Below, piece by piece: positions 52,421 to 61,636 of a stretch of DNA of 64,000 bases (within the stretch, counting starts at the first letter, position 1; every line of letters begins with the position of its first letter). A program made the position numbers and the translations under genes. Under the pieces are notes generated by a model. That model saw only the letters and a program-made list of their open reading frames with translations. It made no database searches and was not told the origin of the DNA. Source of the DNA: an uncultured Prevotella sp. (GTDB lineage Bacteria; Bacteroidota; Bacteroidia; Bacteroidales; Bacteroidaceae); contig CAMVUM010000010.1 in the NCBI GenBank assembly GCA_947170725.1, positions 1 through 64,000 on the forward strand, given 5' to 3'.

Positions 52421-52452
52421 CAAAGGTAGTAACTTTTTCCCGTTCCACCAAA
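52421..52452 (-). promoter_or_regulatory. Promoter of tRNA-Arg
   Basis: On the minus strand TTTG (52449-52452), 20-nt spacer, TACCTTTG (52421-52428), 31 nt before the tRNA. Confidence 0.75.
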
Positions 52453-52569
52453 TTTTTTGCGAAGAAAACTGATTTATTATTAAATAAAATCGGTAAAACG
52501 GACAAAAACGGGTCGTAGCCATTCAGTCAAAAGGATGATGTCTGGTAATTTTCAACTTTCTGCCCACAA

Positions 52570-52665
52570 AAATACTTTGCAATAATGTTTCCCCTAAAAA
52601 CGGAAACTTTTCCAAAATCTTTCCGGTTTTAAAGGAAACTTTCGGAAAACCTTTCCGCTTTTAAA
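52570..52665. repeat. 32-bp tandem repeat
   Basis: Two 32-bp units at 52602-52633 and 52634-52665 share GGAAACTTT and CTTTCCG-TTTTAAA. A degenerate unit may precede at 52570. It lies in the 380-bp gap between tRNA-Arg and ispF, which contains no gene. Confidence 0.7.
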
Positions 52666-52674
52666 AAACAAAGA

Positions 52675-52711
52675 CCGGCGGCTACACACAAACATATAGT
52701 GTAGCCACCGG
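52675..52711 (-). terminator. Terminator of FAH-porU-porV-ispF operon
   Basis: GGCTACAC (52680-52687) pairs with GTGTAGCC (52699-52706), extended by CCGG/CCGG after one mismatch. On the minus strand it is followed by CTTTGTTTTTT. It lies 60 nt past the ispF stop. Confidence 0.82.
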
Positions 52712-52770
52712 CCATATATATTCCAATTAATGTATTTTCAACCTTTAGCTTCTCCCAATCTACATTGCTT

Positions 52771-53256
52771 TCAACCTTCATCCTTCGATATCAGCACCGT
52801 CGCATACGCGCTGATACCCTCTTCGCGTCCGGTGAAGCCGAGACGTTCGGTCGTGGTGGCCTTGATGGAGATGTTGTCTTCGTCGGTGCCGATGACTTCA
52901 GCCAGACAAGCCTTCATGGCCGGTATGTGGGGATTCATCTTGGGACGTTCGGCGCAGATTGTAGCGTCGATGTTGCCGACGGTATAGCCCTTTGTGGCAA
53001 TGAGGCCGACGGTCTTGCGGAGAAGTATCTTGCTGTCGATGTCGAGTGTGTCCGCCGATGTGTCGGGGAAATGATAGCCGATGTCACGCATATTGGCCGC
53101 TCCAAGAAGTGCGTCGCAGATGGCATGGATGAGCACGTCGGCGTCACTGTGGCCCAACAGACCGAGACTATGGTCAATCTTTATTCCGCCCATCCAAAGT
53201 TCACGGTCCTCGACGAGGCGGTGAACATCGAAACCGAAGCCAACCCTTATATTCAT
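52771..53256 (-). CDS. ispF: 2-C-methyl-D-erythritol 2,4-cyclodiphosphate synthase
   Basis: 161 residues, normal for IspF. Metal ligands are in FGFDVHRL (Asp10, His12) and the later His in LLGHSDADVLIHAICDALLG. NIDATICAERPKMNPHI and IKATTTERLGFTGREEGI are diagnostic. It is the fifth enzyme of the MEP pathway. It is the last gene of the operon with FAH, porU and porV, an order also found in Porphyromonas gingivalis. Confidence 0.96.
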   Translation of the reverse strand: MNIRVGFGFDVHRLVEDRELWMGGIKIDHSLGLLGHSDADVLIHAICDALLGAANMRDIGYHFPDTSADTLDIDSKILLRKTVGLIATKGYTVGNIDATICAERPKMNPHIPAMKACLAEVIGTDEDNISIKATTTERLGFTGREEGISAYATVLISKDEG

Positions 53257-53313
53257 TTTATATTGATTCTTTGTTTTGAATTATTAGCTGTTCCTCCTTT
53301 ATCCCAATCAATA

Positions 53314-54483
53314 TCATCTCCTACTGAACAGATCCTTTATGCCGTCCATATCGAACGCCAAGGAGAAGCGCAGGGTCTGGTCGAGAGGATTGCTCTGGGC
53401 TGTAGAGATGACGTAGCCGACGTCGAGCGAGAAGACATTCATGCGGAAGCCGCCACCAACGGTGAAATACTTGCGGTTGCCCTTGTTCTCGCTCTCGTGG
53501 TGATATCCGGCGCGGATTGAGAACTGGTCGTGATAAATATATTCCGCTCCGACACTCCACTGGATTTCCTGAAGTTCTTCCTTGAAACCGCCGGGGGCGT
53601 CGCTAAAGCTCTTGAATATGCCGGAAAAGGCTCCTACGTCACTGTATTCGCGGATGACGCGATCCTGATAGTCGGCGGCACTCTCGCCCTCGTTCTGCTT
53701 CGGAACGGTGGGGACAAGAAGTTTGTTGGCGTCGGCGGCAATGGTGAAGCGGTTGTACTCGTCCACGGGAACCATCAGCGAAGCGCCGATACGCATGTTG
53801 GCCGGAAGAAACTGGCTGCGGTCGTCACCGTAATAGGAAATCTTGCTACCGATGTTGCTTAGGTTCAGACCAAGTCCGAGCTGACACTCGCGGCTGCCGA
53901 TATTGAGATAGTTGTTGTAGTACATGGCCAGGTCGGCGGCAAAGGCCGATGCCGGTGCTGAATCCTCCGTATAATCATACCGCAGGTCGGAATATATCCA
54001 GCGTATGCCGGCGGCCAGCGAGAACGTCTCGCTGAGCATAAGCGAATAGGCCACGTCGAGCGACATTTCGTATGGCTTGACCGTCATGGCATTTTCGTCC
54101 AACGACGTCATCACCTCGCCGAGTGAGAAATAGCGTATTGAACCGGACACGGCACTGTAGTCTCCTATGCGGTAGTAGCCGGCCACGTAGGCGAGGTCGA
54201 TGTCGTTGACAAGCTGGCGGAGCCACGGGGTATAGTTGAGCGCCACACCGGCGCGACTTATGCAGAAAGGATATTTAGCCGGATTCCAGAATTGGGAATT
54301 GACATCTGGGTCTGTGGCCGCTCCCACGTCACCCATACCGGCGCTACGGGCGTCGGGGGCTATTGTCTGGGAGATTACGGCATGGTCAACGGGATTGAAC
54401 TGACTCTTCTTGTCCTGTGCCGATACGACGAGAGCGGCGAAGAGACAAACGATTATCGATATTAATCTGAAATTATTCTTCAT
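53314..54483 (-). CDS. porV: Type IX secretion system outer-membrane protein PorV (LptO)
   Basis: 389 residues with a signal peptide (about 1-22). The barrel protein starts with VISQTIAPDARSAGMGDVG and SQFWNPAKYPF, family hallmarks of the PorV/FadL-type barrel. The C-terminus LRFSLAFDMDGI closes the barrel before a short basic tail. PorV shuttles cargo from the translocon to the PorU sortase. It lies 82 bp downstream of porU in the same operon and 57 bp before ispF. Confidence 0.94.
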   Translation of the reverse strand: MKNNFRLISIIVCLFAALVVSAQDKKSQFNPVDHAVISQTIAPDARSAGMGDVGAATDPDVNSQFWNPAKYPFCISRAGVALNYTPWLRQLVNDIDLAYVAGYYRIGDYSAVSGSIRYFSLGEVMTSLDENAMTVKPYEMSLDVAYSLMLSETFSLAAGIRWIYSDLRYDYTEDSAPASAFAADLAMYYNNYLNIGSRECQLGLGLNLSNIGSKISYYGDDRSQFLPANMRIGASLMVPVDEYNRFTIAADANKLLVPTVPKQNEGESAADYQDRVIREYSDVGAFSGIFKSFSDAPGGFKEELQEIQWSVGAEYIYHDQFSIRAGYHHESENKGNRKYFTVGGGFRMNVFSLDVGYVISTAQSNPLDQTLRFSLAFDMDGIKDLFSRR

Positions 54484-54565
54484 TGGCTATGTTTATATAT
54501 ATACGTGTTTATATATGCAACGGTGAAGTCCTCGGGACTACAATTCTTTAAACGCCGAAAAGCTG

Positions 54566-57500
54566 TTATTTATTGCTCAGGATGATGAGTTTCTTTGCTT
54601 TTGACACATAGCTGCCGCCCTCACAGTTGAGACGCACGCGATAGAGATAGACTCCGGTTCCAAGACGGCTGCCGTTGCCCATGGTGAGATTCCAACCGAC
54701 GGTCATGGTGTTGTCCGACGGAACGGCATCGGTTTCCTGCGACCACAGGTGGCGGCCGGACATATCGAAGATGTCGAGCATGGCACAGACATTGCTGCCT
54801 ATGCGGTCATGGACGATGCGGAATGTTGTTGAGGTCGTCGCGGGATTGGGATAGCAGTCAACGTCCACGATGCTCGGCTCCTTTCCTTCCACAACGGTAA
54901 ATGCAAGTTCGGCCGTGGATGAATAGTTGAGAACATCCCAGGCACGGAATAGAAGCTTGTGGTCGCCGGGCGCAAGACGCGGGACGCTGAAACCGACACG
55001 GCCGCTGCGGTAGGAACCGAAGTCGAACGCGAAATAGTCGTTGAGCGTATATGTTGTTGACTGGTCTCCGTCAATAATCAGCTGGAGGTCGTGGCCGATT
55101 CCGCCACCTGCTACGTTGATTCCGTCATCATCATTAATCTCGGCATAGAAATATGGAGTGGAGTTGACCCTGTCGCCATTCGTGAACGACGGCGAGTTCA
55201 GATAGCAGTATATCGACGGCCCCTTTTCGTCAGGATTGAAGTCGGTCGAGCCGTTGAGAACGATATTTTCAGTATGGCCGTGGGCTGTCATGGAATGATC
55301 GTCACTGACGGCAAAGACAATCATCTGACCCGGTTCGTCGCTGTAGCTGATATCCTTAGGAACTATGAAAGAGAACGAGAAGTCTCCGTCACGGACGGCA
55401 TCGTTACCCTTGAAGATGCTGTTCGGACGGTCCTGATAGACGAATTTCGTGGAGGCCCCGTCTGAACTCGTGTTGTTCAAACGGCACTCGATGGTCTGGA
55501 TGGCGTCACGGACATTTGTCGAAATGATTCCGTTGAATCCCGAAGCCTTCTGTCCGTCCTGCTCAACATGACCTTCAACCCGGACCTGCATGCCGGCCTT
55601 AAGCTGCATTGGTGTGTCCGTGTCGACAGGCGTGTCGTTGATACGGTCTATCACGGTTGTCAGCTTGGGGATGGCAAGACGGAGAGCCGGGTCGCCCAAA
55701 AGAGCATAATGAATCTTGTTGACAGAAGCATCCGGATAGGTTCCGGAACCCGGCATAGTTGTCACAAGGGAGTTCTTGGCCAGTCGGACAGCCTCGCCGA
55801 TGGAGTTGCGGCTACCGTCGGACGTCACGTCGAACAGTTCTTTAGTGAAAGCAGTGTTGATGCGCTCGTTCCTGTCCGTATATACCGTGCGGGTCGTTCC
55901 GAAGAAAGCTACGGCACCGCCGTTCTTATTGAACAGCGCGGCCTCGCCGATATTGTCTTCCTGACTATCGAATGGCATAATGTCGCATGAGGCCGTGACC
56001 CAAAGCGGAAGGCCGGCCGACGAGATAGAACGGAAATCGTTGATATCAATGACTTTCTCATGGGAAATCATGCTTGCGGAACCGTGACCGCTATAGCTCA
56101 TCATCAAAGCTCCACTCGCCATATACTGCCTTATGAGACGTGACACGTCGGGATAGGTGTTGCCCGTTGCTGACGACGTGCGTTCGTAGGCATCCCACAT
56201 GACACGCTTGATGTCAAAAGCAGGATTGTCCTTTTCAAGCATCTTCGCTATGTTGTCTGCTGCCTTCATGTGGACATTTCCGTTTCCGTCGTCACCCATC
56301 ATGACAATCGTGTTCTGCCATGAGCCGGCGTTCTTATTTGTCAGATAGTTCTCTATCTTGTCGACCATCGTACGGGCCTCTTCTTCCGTGCGGACGGGGA
56401 AACGGCCCACAGCTACGTCCGGCTTACCGAGGTAGTTGCCGTTCGGCTCCTGCATCCTCTCGCCGTCGTCCAAAAGACAAAAGAAGTCCTCGGCGACGTA
56501 GCTGTCCGTAGCACTGAACGAGTTTTCACTCTCGAAACACAAGAGGAAGTCGTCCGGCGAAAGTCCCTGACAGGACGAAGTGCGCATACGGTTGTCCCAC
56601 ACGCCGTCACCGAAAAGCACCAGATAGCGCGGCATGTCCTCTTCTGTTGCGGCACGGTCATAAAGCATCTTGAGATAACGCCGGTAGGCCGTGGCGTCGG
56701 GGGTTCCGCTGGAGAATTCATTGAACAGCTCGTCGGCCGGAACGATACGCACTCTCATTCCGTCGTGCGTCTCGTGCAACTCCTTGAGACGTTCTGCCTG
56801 TGCACGCAGTTTCTGGCTGGTTGGCAGCAGGATTATCATATCGGCGGGGCCGTCGGCATGGTGATCCTGATTGGTTATCCGATAGACAAATTCCGGCGAT
56901 GCGAAATCGGCACCGTGAATATTCGGTGAGCCGCATGGATTTTCACAGAGAATGGCGATATAGTCCAGACGCATTGTACCGCCGGAGGCCTGCGATATGG
57001 TTATCGTATTTGAAGAAGATATATTGCTGACGCGAAATGTGGCACTTCCGCTCAGCGCCTTGATATATTCCGTGGTACTGCCAGACACAGTGACCTTGCC
57101 GGCTGTTACGCCATTGATGCTGACATGAGCTGTTGAAGCGGCATCGGCCGTAAGTGCGACATAAAGCCGGCCGTTCCCCTCCGCTCCGGCTGCCGGGACG
57201 GTATAGCTGCGCGACATGCCGGGACTGAATGTCCGGGCATCGTAGAGATTGCGGCCACTGTGATACCACGCGAAATCGTCAACCTCATAAATGGAATTCT
57301 TATGAATGTCACCGGGATAGAAGCTATTGACGAACGTCTGTTCATCAACAGCGAGGGGAGCACCGTCGCCCTCCGTAAGAAAATAGTAACCGTAGTCCGA
57401 ATAGGGATTGCGAACGCGGTTGCCGGCCACATTCCATGACACAGGCCCTTTGGCGTAGAACAGCCGACGCCCGTCCACAACACAGGTCGGAACTTCCTGC

Positions 57501-58189
57501 AGATCGTCTGTGGAACGCAGATAGCCATCCGTCAGAATCTCCGGCTGAAGTTCTCCTCCGTAGCCATAGACCTTCACACGCGACGGGTCGGAAAAGCCGG
57601 CCTGTCTCACCAGATCGTCCGTAATCTGGAACACACCGCTACGGGGAACTCTTATCTTGGCCCAGCTACCGCTGCGCAACACTGAATGGTCCGCATATCT
57701 GTCGGCCGGATTCAGCCGCTGACGGGTGTTATGGCTTCCGATGCGCTGCGCCAAAGTAGAATCCGAAGCCGAAGAAAATCCTGTGGAAGTCTCCAGCGGC
57801 GTTGCCTTGACGGTCAGTTTGAAGCTGACGAGTTTCATATACTTGCCGTCACGGAATACCAGCGGCACAAAAGCGATGTCCAACGAACCTTTCTTCCGGG
57901 ACACGGCAAGCCCGCTGTAAACCTTCGGCATGGCCGGCAGCGTATCGGAAGTAATCCGTTGATAGCGCTCGATGTCAGCCCGGGTCATGGTGACAAACTC
58001 GGGATAGTCAATCGAAACAGTATAGGAGGAGTCGGCATAATTGCCTTCAAGTTCGTGGATATATGTAAAATAAGGCAGAAGAGAATCTATCCTGACCTGC
58101 TCGGCAGTCAGATTGAAGAAGCCTTGGGCGGCTGTTTTCAACGTGCCGCCAATCAATGCGGCTATCATCAGGATACGTATTCTCATCAT
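54566..58189 (-). CDS. porU: Type IX secretion system sortase PorU
   Basis: 1207 residues with a signal peptide (about 1-21). The gingipain-type (C25) protease domain occupies about 430-820. The catalytic His is near 702 in MMSYSGHGSASM and the Cys near 734 in WVTASCDIMPFDSQEDN. The C-terminal 75 residues resemble a sorting domain (DVDCYPNPATTSTTFRI, LGTGVYLYRVRL), as in known PorU proteins. It cleaves the sorting signal of cargo and links cargo to lipopolysaccharide. It overlaps the upstream FAH gene by 4 bp. Confidence 0.95.
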   Translation of the reverse strand: MMRIRILMIAALIGGTLKTAAQGFFNLTAEQVRIDSLLPYFTYIHELEGNYADSSYTVSIDYPEFVTMTRADIERYQRITSDTLPAMPKVYSGLAVSRKKGSLDIAFVPLVFRDGKYMKLVSFKLTVKATPLETSTGFSSASDSTLAQRIGSHNTRQRLNPADRYADHSVLRSGSWAKIRVPRSGVFQITDDLVRQAGFSDPSRVKVYGYGGELQPEILTDGYLRSTDDLQEVPTCVVDGRRLFYAKGPVSWNVAGNRVRNPYSDYGYYFLTEGDGAPLAVDEQTFVNSFYPGDIHKNSIYEVDDFAWYHSGRNLYDARTFSPGMSRSYTVPAAGAEGNGRLYVALTADAASTAHVSINGVTAGKVTVSGSTTEYIKALSGSATFRVSNISSSNTITISQASGGTMRLDYIAILCENPCGSPNIHGADFASPEFVYRITNQDHHADGPADMIILLPTSQKLRAQAERLKELHETHDGMRVRIVPADELFNEFSSGTPDATAYRRYLKMLYDRAATEEDMPRYLVLFGDGVWDNRMRTSSCQGLSPDDFLLCFESENSFSATDSYVAEDFFCLLDDGERMQEPNGNYLGKPDVAVGRFPVRTEEEARTMVDKIENYLTNKNAGSWQNTIVMMGDDGNGNVHMKAADNIAKMLEKDNPAFDIKRVMWDAYERTSSATGNTYPDVSRLIRQYMASGALMMSYSGHGSASMISHEKVIDINDFRSISSAGLPLWVTASCDIMPFDSQEDNIGEAALFNKNGGAVAFFGTTRTVYTDRNERINTAFTKELFDVTSDGSRNSIGEAVRLAKNSLVTTMPGSGTYPDASVNKIHYALLGDPALRLAIPKLTTVIDRINDTPVDTDTPMQLKAGMQVRVEGHVEQDGQKASGFNGIISTNVRDAIQTIECRLNNTSSDGASTKFVYQDRPNSIFKGNDAVRDGDFSFSFIVPKDISYSDEPGQMIVFAVSDDHSMTAHGHTENIVLNGSTDFNPDEKGPSIYCYLNSPSFTNGDRVNSTPYFYAEINDDDGINVAGGGIGHDLQLIIDGDQSTTYTLNDYFAFDFGSYRSGRVGFSVPRLAPGDHKLLFRAWDVLNYSSTAELAFTVVEGKEPSIVDVDCYPNPATTSTTFRIVHDRIGSNVCAMLDIFDMSGRHLWSQETDAVPSDNTMTVGWNLTMGNGSRLGTGVYLYRVRLNCEGGSYVSKAKKLIILSNK

Positions 58190-58803
58190 TTGCAGTTAAA
58201 TTCTAATACTTTTCTATCTTCCAGATATCCGACCAGATGGTCGTCAATCTTCACCGGACCGATGCCGGCCGGTGTTCCGGTGAAGAGCAGGTCGCCAGTC
58301 TTCAGTGTAAAGAAACGGCTCATATACGACACTATCTCGTCCACCCGGAAAAGCATGTCGCTCGAACAGCCTTCCTGCACGGTACGTCCGTTGATGTCGA
58401 GATGAAAGTGGAGCGCCTGAATGTCGCGGAACTTGTCTACGCTGACCCACTCGCCGATGGCGGCCGAACCATCAAAGCCCTTGCAAAGGTCCCATGACAG
58501 CCGTGCCTCACGCAGTTTCTTCTGCAAATCGCGTGCCGTGAAATCAATGCCGACGGTCACGGCGTCATAATAACGGTGGGCGAAACGCTCCGGAACGCTC
58601 TTACCCAAACGACAGATGCGCACCACAAGTTCCGTCTCATAGTCTATCTGTCCCAGCCAATCGGGGATAAAAAACGGTTTCCCGTCTTTAAGCAGTGCGG
58701 AATCCGGCTTTATGAATATCACAGGACTCTCTGGTTTATATAACGCTCCATCCAGCTCTTTATTGTGCTGGATATAGTTCATTCCGGTTGCAAATATCTT
58801 CAT
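58186..58803 (-). CDS. Fumarylacetoacetate hydrolase family protein
   Basis: 205 residues. Metal-binding and fold signatures are IDYETELVVRIC, VGIDFTARDLQ, KGFDGSAAIGEWVS and LLFTGTPAGIGPV. Relatives include acylpyruvases and oxaloacetate decarboxylases (YcgM/FAHD1 type); the substrate is not fixed by the sequence. It is first in the operon with porU, porV and ispF, the same order as in Porphyromonas gingivalis. Its leader contains a degenerate 22-bp repeat. Confidence 0.92.
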   Translation of the reverse strand: MKIFATGMNYIQHNKELDGALYKPESPVIFIKPDSALLKDGKPFFIPDWLGQIDYETELVVRICRLGKSVPERFAHRYYDAVTVGIDFTARDLQKKLREARLSWDLCKGFDGSAAIGEWVSVDKFRDIQALHFHLDINGRTVQEGCSSDMLFRVDEIVSYMSRFFTLKTGDLLFTGTPAGIGPVKIDDHLVGYLEDRKVLEFNCK

Positions 58804-58818
58804 GTTGTATAATATTTA

Positions 58819-58884
58819 GTTTTTTCGGGAAGAGAGCAATGTGTTTTCGGACAGAAAGGAATGTTTTCCGAGGAACGTGGAGAA
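58819..58884. repeat. Degenerate 22-bp tandem repeat upstream of FAH-porU operon
   Basis: Units at 58819, 58841 and 58863, each 22 bp. The first two agree at about 17 positions (TTTTCGG then AGA-AG-AAT); the third is weaker. It lies 16-81 bp upstream of the FAH start codon, where the promoter or leader should be. Confidence 0.55.
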
Positions 58885-58958
58885 AGAATAGTCCTCATTC
58901 CTTGTCTCTGCATCAGAAGCATTTCTCACTCCCCGCTCCTCGGGAGACTCCTCAAAAT

Positions 58959-59005
58959 AGAAAAGTCAGGAAGTGAAGCCCTGCGGCTGTCTTCCTGACT
59001 TTTCT
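58959..59005 (-). terminator. Terminator of ribosomal-protein/tsf operon
   Basis: AGAAAAGTCAGGAAG (58959-58973) pairs perfectly with 58991-59005; the loop is 17 nt. It lies 52 nt after the tsf stop on the minus strand. Confidence 0.8.
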
Positions 59006-59056
59006 GTCTTATCCGATATGTCTCCGCGGAACGCGGAAACACAAACCAGTCTTTTT

Positions 59057-60055
59057 TTACTCGGCTACGAGAGTGAAGCGCTTGAAGTCAACGATCTTCA
59101 GCTCGCTGTCCTGCTGCTTCAGCCATGCGGCAACAGTAATTTTGTCACCGTCACCGAACTGGAACTCCTGGTCAACGAGGCAGTTCTCTTTCAAGAACTT
59201 GGCAACGCGGCCCTTAGCGATGTTCTCGATCATCTGTTCAGGCAGGTTGGCAGCCTTCTCGGCAGCGGTCTTCTCGCGGATTTCCTTAGCCTTGTCAGCC
59301 TCCTCACGTGTGAGCCAGCCCTTGTTGATGTTAGACTCGATGTGATCGTCTGAGTCAACGAGGTTAGGATTGATGCCGGCCTTCTTGATAGCGGCAACAA
59401 CAGCCTTCTCAACCTGCTCTTCCTTTGTTTTCTGAACAGCGACATTGTACTCCTCGTCGATTACACTCTGGGGAACAGACGCCTCATCCAAAGCTACCGG
59501 CTTCATGGCAGCCACCTGCATGGCAACCTTGTGACCGGCATCTACGGCGAGCTTGTTTGTCTGAACCATTGTGGCCAGAGTGTGCTTACCCATGTGGTCG
59601 TAAGCCTCGATGTTCTCACCCTCAAGATAGTTGTAGCCGTCCAGCTCCATCTTCTCACCGGTGATACCCGAACGCTGTGCAACAGCGTCTTCCACGTTCT
59701 GACCGTCAGCCAGCGTGAGGCCCTTGATTTCCTCTATAGTCTTGCACTTGTTTGCAACAGCGGCGTCCAGAATTGCCTGTGTAAGAGCGATGAAGTCAGC
59801 TCCATTGGCAACGAAGTCGGTCTCACACTTCAGGGCTACAATAGCACCGAAGTTGTCAGCCACCTTCACGAGCACGCAACCGTTAGAAGTCTCGCGGTCG
59901 CTACGCTTTGCAGCGATGGCGAGTCCACGCTCGCGAAGTATTTCCTTAGCCTTGTCGAAGTCTCCATCAGCCTCTGTCAGCGCGTTCTTCACGTCAGCGA
60001 GACCGGCACCTGTCATGGTGCGGAGCTTCTTTATATCAGCCATTGATACAGCCAT
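59057..60055 (-). CDS. tsf: Elongation factor Ts
   Basis: 332 residues. The N-terminal UBA-like segment MADIKKLRTMTGAGLADVKNA and KEILRERGLAIAAKRSDRE are typical, followed by VALKCETDFVANG (the core TDFVA motif). It is the nucleotide exchange factor for EF-Tu. The start MAVSMADIKK matches the usual Bacteroidales N-terminus. It follows rpsB by 53 bp, a widely conserved pair. Confidence 0.97.
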   Translation of the reverse strand: MAVSMADIKKLRTMTGAGLADVKNALTEADGDFDKAKEILRERGLAIAAKRSDRETSNGCVLVKVADNFGAIVALKCETDFVANGADFIALTQAILDAAVANKCKTIEEIKGLTLADGQNVEDAVAQRSGITGEKMELDGYNYLEGENIEAYDHMGKHTLATMVQTNKLAVDAGHKVAMQVAAMKPVALDEASVPQSVIDEEYNVAVQKTKEEQVEKAVVAAIKKAGINPNLVDSDDHIESNINKGWLTREEADKAKEIREKTAAEKAANLPEQMIENIAKGRVAKFLKENCLVDQEFQFGDGDKITVAAWLKQQDSELKIVDFKRFTLVAE

Positions 60056-60108
60056 AGTCTTATCTTTGATAAATTCGTTAATAATAAAATTCGTATTGTC
60101 TTTCCCGA

Positions 60109-60906
60109 TTATTCAGCGTCCTTGCGGGCTCTGCGGGTGCGCTTGGGCTTCTCCTCGCCTGCCTCAGCAGCCTCGGCCTCAGCCTGAGCCTGAGCGGCGT
60201 TCTCGTCAGCCTTCTCAACCTTGCGCTCCTCCAGACCCTCGGCGATAGCTCCGCAGCAGGCAGCGAGGATTGTCTCTACGCTGTCCTTTGCATCGTCGTT
60301 TGCCGGGATGATGAAGTCGATGTTTTTCGGGTCAGAGTTTGTGTCCACGATACCGAACACGGGGATACCCAGACGGTTAGCCTCCTTAACGGCGATGCCT
60401 TCCTTCATAACGTCCACTACGAAGAGTGCGGAGGGCAGGCGGGTCAGGTCAGCGATAGAACCGAGGTTCTTCTCCAACTTTGCGCGCTGGCGTGTCACCT
60501 GAAGGAGCTCACGCTTTGAGAGGTTAGAGTATGTTCCGTCAGCCATGAGCTTGTCGATGTTCGCCATTTTCTTCACTGCCTTGCGGATTGTGGGGAAGTT
60601 GGTGAGCATACCGCCCGGCCAACGCTCGATAACGTAAGGCATGTTTACGCTTGCTGCCTTCTCGGCAACGATTTCCTTTGTCTGTTTTTTAGTAGCGACG
60701 AACAGGATTTTCTTTCCTGACTTGGCTATCTGCTTGAGGGCCTCAGCGGCCTCGTCAACCTTGGCTACGGTCTTGTGGAGATCGATGATGTGGATTCCGT
60801 TACGCTCTGTGTAGATGTAGGGAGCCATTGCGGGGTTCCACTTGCGACGCAGGTGACCGAAGTGGCAGCCAGCCTGCAGCAACATATCAAAATTTGTTCT
60901 TGACAT
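60109..60906 (-). CDS. rpsB: 30S ribosomal protein S2
   Basis: 265 residues. MLLQAGCHFGHLRRKWNP, IYTERNGIHIIDLHKT, LFVATKKQTKEIV and ERWPGGMLTNFPTIRKAV are invariant S2 blocks. The C-terminus is an Ala/Glu-rich extension ending in TRRARK-type basic residues. It is in the rplM-rpsI-rpsB-tsf order. Confidence 0.98.
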   Translation of the reverse strand: MSRTNFDMLLQAGCHFGHLRRKWNPAMAPYIYTERNGIHIIDLHKTVAKVDEAAEALKQIAKSGKKILFVATKKQTKEIVAEKAASVNMPYVIERWPGGMLTNFPTIRKAVKKMANIDKLMADGTYSNLSKRELLQVTRQRAKLEKNLGSIADLTRLPSALFVVDVMKEGIAVKEANRLGIPVFGIVDTNSDPKNIDFIIPANDDAKDSVETILAACCGAIAEGLEERKVEKADENAAQAQAEAEAAEAGEEKPKRTRRARKDAE

Positions 60907-61237
60907 TGTTTTCTTCTTTAATTTTGTTGTTTACTTTCTTTTTTATTCTTTTTTCTTAGAACCAACCACACGGTAGTCGGGAACGGTATCATGAATTATG
61001 AGTTGTCGGCCTGAGGCCGATGATTAGTTGTCCAATCAGGAATTGCCTATGTGCATGACCGTGTGAACGGCAGCGGCAAGTTCCTCATTCCTCTTTTTTC
61101 ATTCTTCACTCTTCATTTTCTCCCGGGTCCCTGCGATTTAGATACTAAACTTATTCGTGCTTCGTTTCAGCCTGTGTTATCCACAGCGATACGCCACACT
61201 GTATATATAATAGTATATATATAAATATGTGTGGGTA
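60907..61237 (-). other. Intergenic region rpsI-rpsB, no gene seen
   Basis: 331 bp between cotranscribed ribosomal genes, much longer than the 12-bp rplM-rpsI gap. It has a purine-rich run (GAATGAAAAAAGAGGAATGA on the minus strand) and a palindrome TCGGCCTGAGGCCGA near 61008. It may hold an rpsB promoter or leader; none is clear. Confidence 0.5.
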
Positions 61238-61624
61238 TTAACGCTTGCTGAACTGGAAGCGACGACGGGCCTTCGGCTGACCGGGCTTCTTACGCTCAAC
61301 GGCACGTGCATCACGTGTGAGGAAGCCATGGTCCTTCAGGTTCTTCTTGTCTTCGGCGTTGATCTTAACCAGTGCGCGAGCGATAGCCAGACGCAGAGCC
61401 TGGCTCTGACCTGTGAAACCGCCACCGTCGAGGTTAGCCTTAATGTCATACTTCTCCAGAACCTCGAGCAGTTCCAGCGGCTGCTTAACCACATACTGCA
61501 GTATGGCTGAGGGGAAATATTCCGTTACGTCCTTCTTGTTGATCGTAATCTTGCCTGTTCCTTCGCTTACGTAAACGCGTGCCACGGCACTCTTACGGCG
61601 ACCTATTGCATTAACTACTTCCAT
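61238..61624 (-). CDS. rpsI: 30S ribosomal protein S9
   Basis: 128 residues. AIGRRKSAVARVYVSEGTGK at the start, KANLDGGGFTGQSQALRLAI in the middle and the basic tail KKPGQPKARRRFQFSKR are the S9 signature. It lies 12 bp after rplM. Confidence 0.98.
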   Translation of the reverse strand: MEVVNAIGRRKSAVARVYVSEGTGKITINKKDVTEYFPSAILQYVVKQPLELLEVLEKYDIKANLDGGGFTGQSQALRLAIARALVKINAEDKKNLKDHGFLTRDARAVERKKPGQPKARRRFQFSKR

Positions 61625-61636
61625 CGTTCCTATTGT

